Shown here: positions 7,593-14,249 of the stretch, in pieces
How the letters are laid out: each line of letters begins with the position of its first letter
How positions within the stretch are numbered: the first letter of the stretch is position 1
Assembly: GCF_000300515.1 (NCBI RefSeq)
Contig: NZ_AMSI01000006.1
Span: 242,499-306,498 of the forward strand
Source: Nitratireductor indicus C115
GTDB lineage: Bacteria > Pseudomonadota > Alphaproteobacteria > Rhizobiales > Rhizobiaceae
DNA length: 64,000 bases
Reading direction: 5' to 3'
Translations under genes and position numbers: made by a program
Notes under the pieces: model-generated
Database searches by the model: none
What the model saw: the letters and a program-made list of their open reading frames with translations, nothing else
What the model was told of the DNA's origin: nothing

Positions 7593-9086
7593 TCAGGCCG
7601 TGTTTTCGCGGGGGCGCCGCAGGCCGAGCAATATCGGCTTGGCCAGAAGCAGCGCGGTAACGATGAAGAGCACGAGTGCGATGGGGTGCTCGGTCAGGAA
7701 AAGCGTGGCATCGCCGTCGGTAATCACCAACGCCTGCCGCAGGCTGAGTTCCATCTGCGAGCCGAGCACAAGACCGATGACCATCGGCGCGATGGGCACA
7801 TGGAAGTAACGGAAGAGAAACCCCACAATGCCGGCGGCAACCATCGTCATCACATCGAACATGCTGCTGCGCACGCCATAGGAACCGACGACGCAGAAGA
7901 AGACCACAAGCGTGAAGATGATCGCCTCGGGAGCCTTCAGTGCAAATGCGATGGCGCGGATCGTGGCCAGCGCGATGACCAGCATTGCGATATTGATGAT
8001 GATCAGGACGATGAAGCTCGCATAGACGATATCGGGGTTCTCCACCATCAGCCGAACGCCCGGCGTGATGCCCTGGATGATGAGCGTGGACAGCATGATC
8101 GCCGTAACCGCATCGCCTGGAATGCCGAGCGCAAGCGTCGGCACAAGCGCCCCGCCTGTAACCGCGTTGTTCGCGGATTCGGCAGCGATGATGCCGTCCG
8201 GCTCGCCCTTGCCGAAACCATCCCCCCGAGGCGAGGTGCGCTTTGCTTCCGCATAGGAGATGAAGGCAGCGGTGGCCGCGCCGGTTCCCGGCAGGACGCC
8301 GATCACCGAACCGATCACGGACGATTTCAAAAGAACGCCAAGGCGCCCCTTCCATTCCCCAAGAGAGGGCAATGTCATGCGCGAAAACGCCGGCACGGCG
8401 CCAGCCTCCGCCCGTTCACCGGCGATGCGCGAGAAGACCTCCGAAAGGGCGAAGAGCCCCACCACCATCGACACGAGATCGAAACCTGCCGAAAGCGGAA
8501 AATAGCCGAAGGTGAAACGCAGGTCACCGCTGATCGGGTCGGAGCCGACCGCCCCGCACCACAAGCCTATCGCACCCGCAAGCAGCCCCTTGATCATGCT
8601 GCCGCGCGAAATCGTGGCAATGCACGTAAGCGCGAGGCAGATGAGGGCAAAAACTTCGACCGGGCCGAAATTGAGCGCGAAGGCGGCAAGCTGGGGCGCG
8701 AGCAAAATCAGGACCACGCAGGAAAACAACCCCCCGAAAACGGAAGCGGCGGTGGCCCAGCCGAGCGCATGCCCCGGTTTTCCTAGTTTCGTCATGGAAA
8801 AACCGTCGAGCACGGTGGCTGCCGACTGCGGCGTTCCGGGAGCATTGATGAGGATGGCCGCAATGGACCCGCCATAGATCGAACCGCAATAGACACTGAG
8901 CAGGAGCGCAATGGCCGGCATCTGCCCCATCACGAAGGTGAAAGGCAGGCAGATTGTGATACCGATGATCGAACCGAGGCCGGGGATTGCGCCGATCACG
9001 ATACCGAGTGCGGTACCGGTGACGATCGCCAGCCAGACCATCGGATCGGTTATCAGCCAGAGGGCGGCTCCGAGGGCTTCAAACAT
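7593..9086 (-). CDS. tctA: Tripartite tricarboxylate transporter, large membrane subunit (TctA)
   Basis: A 497-residue multi-span inner-membrane protein of the TctA family. Diagnostic features are the glycine-rich GAIPGLGSIIGI and GTPQSAATVLDG segments, the repeated VLPGTGAATAAFISY segment, and AESANNAVTGGALVPTLALG followed by IPGDAVTAIMLS. It forms the ion-driven channel of a TTT importer with TctB (9099-9554) and the periplasmic binding protein TctC (9620-10549), all in one minus-strand operon with short gaps. The family name comes from citrate transport, but linkage to sugar-acid enzymes here suggests an aldonate or aldarate. Confidence 0.93.
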   Translation of the reverse strand: MFEALGAALWLITDPMVWLAIVTGTALGIVIGAIPGLGSIIGITICLPFTFVMGQMPAIALLLSVYCGSIYGGSIAAILINAPGTPQSAATVLDGFSMTKLGKPGHALGWATAASVFGGLFSCVVLILLAPQLAAFALNFGPVEVFALICLALTCIATISRGSMIKGLLAGAIGLWCGAVGSDPISGDLRFTFGYFPLSAGFDLVSMVVGLFALSEVFSRIAGERAEAGAVPAFSRMTLPSLGEWKGRLGVLLKSSVIGSVIGVLPGTGAATAAFISYAEAKRTSPRGDGFGKGEPDGIIAAESANNAVTGGALVPTLALGIPGDAVTAIMLSTLIIQGITPGVRLMVENPDIVYASFIVLIIINIAMLVIALATIRAIAFALKAPEAIIFTLVVFFCVVGSYGVRSSMFDVMTMVAAGIVGFLFRYFHVPIAPMVIGLVLGSQMELSLRQALVITDGDATLFLTEHPIALVLFIVTALLLAKPILLGLRRPRENTA

Positions 9087-9098
9087 GGGAGAGCTCGT

Positions 9099-9554
9099 TC
9101 AGATTGTCACGAACCAGGGCGAGGCTGGCAGCCCGATCTGGATCACGTAGGTAAATAGCGCCCAGACGGACACGGGCAGGACCACGCTCGCCAGGGGAAG
9201 CAGAACGGGGTTGCGAAAACCGAAGACCGCCAGGCTCAGGAAGGCGCAGGGCACGCTGGCGATCAGGAAGCCGAGCTGCGGTATGAGCGCCACATAGGTA
9301 ACCACGATGGCCATGAAGGCGGCGAGCCTTCCAAGAGCCCATTGCTCCGCTTCCATCCCCTTGCGAAACGCCTCGAGCGCGCCCGCGAGCGCAAGCAGGA
9401 TCCACAGTGCGAGAACGACCCGCGGAAAGAACATCATGGCGCGGGCACTGCCCGCCGAGCTTTGATAGCTCGGATCGAAACTGTGCCAAAGGAGCAGCCC
9501 CCCGGCTAACCCAAGGATCAGAAAGAAGCCTGAGCTTCGTGCGTGAGTTGTCAT
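9099..9554 (-). CDS. tctB: Tripartite tricarboxylate transporter, small membrane subunit (TctB)
   Basis: A 151-residue protein with four predicted membrane spans: SGFFLILGLAGGLLLW, MMFFPRVVLALWILLALAG, LAAFMAIVVTYVALIPQLGF and a C-terminal pair ending in SVWALFTYVIQIGLPASPW. Length, span pattern and position between tctC and tctA identify it as TctB, although the family has little sequence conservation. It ends 12 bp before the TctA start. TctB supports the large subunit in the ion-coupled transport complex. Confidence 0.87.
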   Translation of the reverse strand: MTTHARSSGFFLILGLAGGLLLWHSFDPSYQSSAGSARAMMFFPRVVLALWILLALAGALEAFRKGMEAEQWALGRLAAFMAIVVTYVALIPQLGFLIASVPCAFLSLAVFGFRNPVLLPLASVVLPVSVWALFTYVIQIGLPASPWFVTI

Positions 9555-9573
9555 GTCGTTTGTCCGCTAAGGC

Positions 9574-9600
9574 AGGCGGCCGGAACCCTTCCAGCCGCCT
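9574..9600 (-). other. Intercistronic hairpin after tctC
   Basis: AGGCGGC (9574-9580) pairs with GCCGCCT (9594-9600), lying between tctC and tctB on the minus-strand transcript. Such hairpins often protect the 3' end of the binding-protein message so that it accumulates above the membrane subunits. Confidence 0.5.
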
Positions 9601-9619
9601 GGATCAAACCATCTCGGGA

Positions 9620-10549
9620 CTATTTCTTGATGCCGACGGCGTTCACGACGCCCTTCATCGATTCGTATTCACGGTGCACGAAGTCCGTGAACTCCTGGCC
9701 GATCATCGGGCGAAGATTGATGCCGATCTTCTTGGCCGACTCCTTGAAGGCATCCGAATTCACAGCTTCATCGCAAGCCTTGGTGAGCTGCTCTACGATC
9801 TCGCCCGGCACCTTGGAGGACACGAAGACCCCCGCCCAAAGCGAAAACTGCACGTCATGGCCAAGTTCCTTCATCGTTGGAACATCGGGCACTTCCGGGA
9901 GGCGCTCCGGCGACAGGGCGGCAATCGGCGTGACGTCATAGCGCGTCACGATGACCGGCGTATCCGCAAACAGGTCGATTGTGCCATTGGCGAGTGAAAG
10001 CATGGCAGGCCCCGCCCCCTTGTCGGGAACGTGCCGGCCTTCCAGACCAAGCGCTGCCGTGGAGGCGGCAGAAGCCAGGTGATTGATCGTGCCAGGTCCG
10101 GTGGAGCCGTAGGTGATCTTCCCCTTCTTCACCAGGTCGTCCACCGATTGCAGGGGACCCTTCTTGTTGGTGACGAGAACGAGATTGGACTGGTAGATGT
10201 TGCAGATCGGCTGCCAGGAATCGATGTTGTAAGGCAGATCGCGCAGGTGGTTCTGCACCGTCACCGGCCCAAGCGGCACAAAGCCGATGGTCAGCCCGTC
10301 CGGCTTCGCCGTCACGATTTCATTTGCACCGACCGTGCCGGCAGCGCCATCCGCGTTTTTCACCACCACGTTTCCGCCAAGCGCCTTGCCCAGCTCCGGC
10401 GCGAGCGCGCGCGCCACGGAATCATTTGTGCCGCCCGCGCTGAACGGCACGATCATCGTTACCGTGCTGTCGGGATAAGCATGACTGCTGGCCGACAGTG
10501 CAAGCACGGCGGCTGCGGCCACAAGCATGGATTTTCCGAGTTTAAGCAT
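9620..10549 (-). CDS. tctC: Tripartite tricarboxylate transporter substrate-binding protein (TctC/Bug family)
   Basis: A 309-residue periplasmic binding protein with a Sec signal peptide (MLKLGKSMLVAAAAVLALSA, cleavage near SSHA). Bug-family features are VTMIVPFSAGGTNDSVARAL at the mature N-terminus, a GGNVVVKNADGAAGTVGANE loop that binds the carboxylate, and GSTGPGTINHL. I chose ATG 10549 because GGGAGGAAC lies just upstream. It heads the tctCBA-dehydratase-aldolase operon, downstream of the LacI-type operator at 10598-10615 and divergent from the enolase gene at 10741. Confidence 0.92.
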   Translation of the reverse strand: MLKLGKSMLVAAAAVLALSASSHAYPDSTVTMIVPFSAGGTNDSVARALAPELGKALGGNVVVKNADGAAGTVGANEIVTAKPDGLTIGFVPLGPVTVQNHLRDLPYNIDSWQPICNIYQSNLVLVTNKKGPLQSVDDLVKKGKITYGSTGPGTINHLASAASTAALGLEGRHVPDKGAGPAMLSLANGTIDLFADTPVIVTRYDVTPIAALSPERLPEVPDVPTMKELGHDVQFSLWAGVFVSSKVPGEIVEQLTKACDEAVNSDAFKESAKKIGINLRPMIGQEFTDFVHREYESMKGVVNAVGIKK

Positions 10550-10597
10550 GTTCCTCCCTTTCCTCCTCGATACCGGGCTTGTCATTTCGTGAAGCCC

Positions 10598-10615
10598 GAT
10601 GGTATCGATACCATC
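10598..10615. promoter_or_regulatory. Perfect LacI-type operator between divergent units
   Basis: GATGGTATCGATACCATC is an 18-bp perfect palindrome with the central CG typical of LacI-family operators. It lies 49 bp upstream of tctC and 126 bp upstream of the enolase-superfamily gene, so one repressor could control both. The likely binder is the LacI protein at 11930-12991. Confidence 0.82.
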
Positions 10616-10740
10616 ATCAGGGAAGAAGCCGCCGATTGTCAACGGCCATCTTCCCGATTGATGGCCGCAAAACCTGGGAGAGCCGTTCCGACGCTTCCCC
10701 GGAAAGGCGCCTGCACACTGATCCTGGGAGGGGTTTAGCT

Positions 10741-11946
10741 TTGGAAATCAAGGAAATCCGGACGCTGATACTGAATGATCGGCCCAATCAGCTCTGGCTG
10801 GAGATCGAGACCGACGAAGGCGTTACCGGGCTTGGAGAAACTTTTTTTGGAGCCCAATCGGTTGCCGCCTATGTCCATACCGTGGCTGCTCCCCATCTGA
10901 TCGGCAAGAACCCGCTCGACATCGAAGGACACGCCCGCGCGCTCAAACCGCGTCACGGTTTCCGCAGCAACGGTGCCGAGATTCGCGGCAATTCCGCGAT
11001 CGACATCGCGCTGTGGGATCTGATGGGCAAGGCGTTCGATGCGCCGCTCCACACCTGCCTGGGCGGCGCTTCGCGCAACGAGATCGCCGTCTACAACACC
11101 TGCGCCGGCTACAATTACCTCAAACCCTCCGTGCGCCTCGCTCAGGCCCGCTCGCTCGATTGGGGCGGCACGGAACAAGGCCCCTACGACGATCTGCAGG
11201 CGTTTCTGGACACCCCCGAAGACCTGGCCCGAAGCCTGATCGACGAGGGTTACACCGCCATGAAGATATGGCCCTTCGACCGGGCTGCGATGAAACATGG
11301 CGGCCAGTATATCGACCGGGAGGACCTTGAAGCCGGCATAGACATCGTGAGGCGCATCCGCAAGGCGGTGGGCGACAGGATCGGCATCATGATGGAATGC
11401 CATTCATTGTGGAACCTTCCGACCGCCAAGCGCATAGCCCGCAGGCTGGAGGAATTCGATCTGGAATGGCTTGAGGATATGGTCCGTCCCGACGATATCG
11501 GCGCGCTCGCCGAACTTTCAGCCTTCACCAGCACCCCCATATGCGCAAGCGAACTCATGGGAACGCGACACAATTATCGCGATCTTCTCGAAGCGCGCGC
11601 CGCATCGGTCGTGATGATCGACCTTACATGGTGCGGCGGCCCGACCGAGGCGCGCAAGATTGCCGCTATGGCCGACACCTATAGCCGCCCGGTGACCATG
11701 CACGACTGCACCGGCCCCGTGTCCTTCGCCTGCGGCGTTCATCTCTCCATGCACGCTCCGAACGCCATGCTTCAGGAGATGACGCGCGCCCACTACTCAA
11801 GCTGGTATCGCGACGTTGTCGACGGTTTGCCTCTGGTCGAGAACGGGCGCGTCATGGCACCGCAATCGCCGGGACACGGATTGTCCCTCTCAAAGGGTCT
11901 GCGCAAAAATCCCGGGCTGCAAGTTCAGGTCACCCGGCAGGAATGA
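10741..11946 (+). CDS. Enolase-superfamily (mandelate racemase group) sugar-acid dehydratase
   Basis: A 401-residue enolase-superfamily enzyme. The N-terminal capping domain includes WLEIETDEGVTGLGE. Barrel motifs are MKIWPFD (Lys of strand 2), IMMECHSLWN, EWLEDMVRPDD and ICASELMG (three Glu metal ligands), and an Asp (VVMIDLTWCGG) with His (VTMHDCTGP) resembling the mandelate-racemase His-Asp pair. It probably dehydrates an acid sugar. I chose TTG 10741 because GGGAGGGG ends about 8 nt upstream (10726-10733) and homology begins there. It is divergent from the TTT operon, shares the LacI operator, and its 3' end overlaps the convergent LacI gene by 17 bp. The specific substrate is unknown. 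Confidence 0.88.
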   Translation: MEIKEIRTLILNDRPNQLWLEIETDEGVTGLGETFFGAQSVAAYVHTVAAPHLIGKNPLDIEGHARALKPRHGFRSNGAEIRGNSAIDIALWDLMGKAFDAPLHTCLGGASRNEIAVYNTCAGYNYLKPSVRLAQARSLDWGGTEQGPYDDLQAFLDTPEDLARSLIDEGYTAMKIWPFDRAAMKHGGQYIDREDLEAGIDIVRRIRKAVGDRIGIMMECHSLWNLPTAKRIARRLEEFDLEWLEDMVRPDDIGALAELSAFTSTPICASELMGTRHNYRDLLEARAASVVMIDLTWCGGPTEARKIAAMADTYSRPVTMHDCTGPVSFACGVHLSMHAPNAMLQEMTRAHYSSWYRDVVDGLPLVENGRVMAPQSPGHGLSLSKGLRKNPGLQVQVTRQE

Positions 11947-12991
11947 CGGGCGCCAGGCTTCCCGCGCCCGTGCTTTCACGCACGATGAGCGGCGTGTCGA
12001 GCACAACCACGCTGCCGGTCACATCGGCACCGGAAATCCGCTCCATCATCAAATTCGCCGCGCGTTTCCCAACCTCGTAGCGCGGCATCTGCACCGTGGT
12101 GAGGCTGGGATAAAGCTGCGAGGCGATGTCGTAGTCGCCGATACCGGCAAGCTTGATCTGTCCGGGAACGGAAATCCCCTGCCGCTGGCACTCGAAAAGT
12201 GCGCCCGCGGCGGGATAATCGCTCCCGAACACGACCGCATCCACTTCGGGATGGTCGCGCAGAATGCGCCGCATCGCTTCAGCACCGCCGGCAATTCCAA
12301 TGGGCCCCTGTGCGGGTGCAAGCGTCAGCGCAAAATCGATCCCCCGATCCTGAAGCGCCTTGCGATATCCCTTTTCGCGTGTGCCAGCGCGGTCGCCGGA
12401 TTCATAATTGCCGCGCACGAATGCAATACGCCGCGCACCCTGCTCGACCAGGTGATGGGTGATCTCCTCGCCGATCTGGAAATGCGAAAAGCCAACCGAC
12501 ATATCGATGGGCTTGTCGGAAATGTCCCAGAATTCCACAACCGGCGTTCCCATGCGCCGAAACATCTCGCTCGTTGCCGGCGAGTGCTCCGTCCCCGTGA
12601 TGAACGCGCCCGCAGGCCGCCAGGAGAGCATCAGCCGAAGTAGATCTTCCTCGATATCGAGCGAATAGCGCGATGTGCCGAGCAGAATATGCATGCCGTG
12701 CTTGTCGAGCACATCGGTGATGCCCTGAATCGTGTCGGCGAATGTGGATTCGGCAATGCTCGGAACGATGATCACAACGGCATTGCTGCGGCTGGATGAC
12801 AGAATGCCCGCAATCGAATTGGGGATATAGTTGAGTTCACGCATCGCCTCGTAAATGCGCTTGCGAAGGGCCGGCGAGACACTGTCGGGATTGCGCAGCG
12901 CACGGGACACGGTGATCGTTCCCACCCCTGCCCGTTCGGCGACATCCCTCATCCGTGGATGCCGCCTGGCCTCTGGATTTGCGTTGGACAC
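11930..12991 (-). CDS. LacI-family transcriptional regulator
   Basis: A 353-residue regulator. The N-terminal HTH (MRDVAERAGVGTITVSRALRN) and hinge helix (LNYIPNSIAGILSSSRSNAV) precede a periplasmic-binding-protein-like sensor domain (VVIIVPSIAESTFADTIQGI; VDAVVFGSDYPAAGALF; IKLAGIGDYDIA). The sequence resembles the GntR/gluconate-type LacI subgroup, fitting a sugar-acid ligand. It lies convergent to the enolase gene, overlapping its end by 17 bp, and very likely binds the palindrome at 10598-10615 to control both the importer operon and the enolase gene. No operator of the same sequence is visible before its own start. Confidence 0.93.
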   Translation of the reverse strand: MSNANPEARRHPRMRDVAERAGVGTITVSRALRNPDSVSPALRKRIYEAMRELNYIPNSIAGILSSSRSNAVVIIVPSIAESTFADTIQGITDVLDKHGMHILLGTSRYSLDIEEDLLRLMLSWRPAGAFITGTEHSPATSEMFRRMGTPVVEFWDISDKPIDMSVGFSHFQIGEEITHHLVEQGARRIAFVRGNYESGDRAGTREKGYRKALQDRGIDFALTLAPAQGPIGIAGGAEAMRRILRDHPEVDAVVFGSDYPAAGALFECQRQGISVPGQIKLAGIGDYDIASQLYPSLTTVQMPRYEVGKRAANLMMERISGADVTGSVVVLDTPLIVRESTGAGSLAPVIPAG

Positions 12992-13199
12992 GTCCGATTC
13001 CTCACAAGCCGTCGCGAGGATTTTCTACTACGCAACAAACCACCCATGCGCAAATCGAAGCGCACCGGCATATCAGAATAAGGAGGGCCGCAAGACCGGG
13101 ATCACCATCTCGGGGCCACCGCCTGCAGCCGATGCATTTCCGGCCGAAGCGGCATCGCCGCGTGTTCGCATGGGCGTGAAAAATGAGGGATCAAGTGTC

Positions 13200-14069
13200 T
13201 TAGTCGGCCTCGCTGAAAGCGTAACGGGCTTCGAGTTGCTTGTAGAAATCGTGATTGACGGTCTCCTGCCGTTCCTTGAACGAAGCAACCATATGCTCAA
13301 GCCCGGCCGCGCTGCCATTCTCGCGGATCGCGGTGAGAACCTCGCGCATTGCCTTGACGGCGGCCTGAAGCGGCGCGTTCGCATAGATGATGCCGGCAAA
13401 CCCCATCTCCTGCAGACGCTTCTGCGACAGGATGGGGGTCTTTCCGCCGATCACCAGATTGCAGATCTGCGGGCCTGGGCACTCAGCGCCAATGCGCGCA
13501 AGGTCTGCCTCCGCCTGCGGCGCTTCGACAAAGAGCAGGTCAGCACCCGCTTCGCGGAACAGATGGGCGCGCTCGATTGCCGCATCGATGCCGTCGGTCG
13601 CGATCGCATCGGTTCGTGCAAGCACAAGCGTCTCCTCGGATTTGCGCGCATCGACCGCAGCCTTGATCTTCCCCACCATCTCGCCGGCCGATACCACGGC
13701 CTTCCCGTCGAAATGGCCGCAGCGTTTGGGGAACACCTGATCTTCGAGCTGGATGGCCGAAGCGCCCGCACGCTCGAACATCTGCACGGTGCGATAGACA
13801 TTCACCCCGTTGCCGAAACCCGTATCGCCATCGGCAATGAGCGCAATGTCGACCGCATCGCGAATGGTCCAGACATGGTCCGCCATCTCCTTGACCGAGA
13901 TCAGACCGACATCCGGCTTGCCGAGATAGGTGTTCGTGACCCCCGCCCCCGTCACCAGAAGGGCACGGTAGCCGGTCGCCTCGATCACGCGGGCAGCAAG
14001 CGCGTTGGCAGCTCCCGGAATGAGTTCGCCGGCCGCGGGAACCAGAATCGACTTCAGGGATGGGCGCAT
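13200..14069 (-). CDS. Isocitrate lyase/PEP mutase-family C-C lyase (2-methylisocitrate lyase-like)
   Basis: A 289-residue member of the ICL/PEP mutase superfamily. It shows the Mg-binding strand LIADGDTGFGN, the metal/substrate motif IQLEDQVFPKRCGH (catalytic Cys retained in KRCGH), LARTDAIATDG and FVEAPQ. The retained Cys supports true lyase activity, as in 2-methylisocitrate or 2,3-dimethylmalate lyases, rather than oxaloacetate decarboxylase or mutase. I chose ATG 14069 (MRPSLKSILV), which has AAGGAGCG upstream; the frame to 14168 adds unrelated residues. It is divergent from the aconitase gene at 14250, so the pair could perform hydroxyl isomerisation then cleavage of a tricarboxylate. 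Confidence 0.88.
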   Translation of the reverse strand: MRPSLKSILVPAAGELIPGAANALAARVIEATGYRALLVTGAGVTNTYLGKPDVGLISVKEMADHVWTIRDAVDIALIADGDTGFGNGVNVYRTVQMFERAGASAIQLEDQVFPKRCGHFDGKAVVSAGEMVGKIKAAVDARKSEETLVLARTDAIATDGIDAAIERAHLFREAGADLLFVEAPQAEADLARIGAECPGPQICNLVIGGKTPILSQKRLQEMGFAGIIYANAPLQAAVKAMREVLTAIRENGSAAGLEHMVASFKERQETVNHDFYKQLEARYAFSEAD

Positions 14070-14107
14070 CGGTCGCTCCTTCGCGATCTGAAAAACTCCG
14101 CCCCTTA

Positions 14108-14182
14108 TTGCATACAAAAATAGAGTTTCAACACCGAATCTTTTGGAGTTGACGAGTCTCAAACACAAAAGTTACATACAAT
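14108..14182. promoter_or_regulatory. CATACAA-containing sites between lyase and aconitase, possible GntR/FCD operators
   Basis: TTGCATACAA (14108-14117) and TTACATACAAT (14172-14182) share a core, with a third CATACAA at 14259-14265 just inside aconitase. The near-palindromic TTG-N4-CAA form resembles sites of FadR-subfamily regulators, and such a regulator closes this cluster (20010-20675). The assignment is inference. Confidence 0.45.
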
Positions 14183-14199
14183 CCAGCTTTGGAGGAGGA

Positions 14200-14228
14200 G
14201 ACGAGGCAGCGGCAATGCTGGCCTCGTC
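14200..14228 (+). promoter_or_regulatory. Hairpin in the aconitase 5' leader
   Basis: GACGAGGC (14200-14207) pairs perfectly with GCCTCGTC (14221-14228), extended inward by AGC/GCT across one bulge. It follows a purine run GGAGGAGGAG (14191-14200) and ends 21 nt before the aconitase ATG, where it could affect translation or mRNA stability. Confidence 0.45.
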
Positions 14229-14249
14229 GCCCTAGGTCGAGGGTGGAGA

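Noticed and set aside
6999-8786. 595-codon plus-strand open frame across the dehydratase and tctA
   Set aside because: His/Asp/Arg-rich translation, no family motif, runs antisense across two well-supported genes.
14215-14235. Six-codon upstream ORF before aconitase
   Set aside because: The Shine-Dalgarno-like purines are about 14 nt away and the ORF lies in the hairpin loop and stem; no basis to call it translated.
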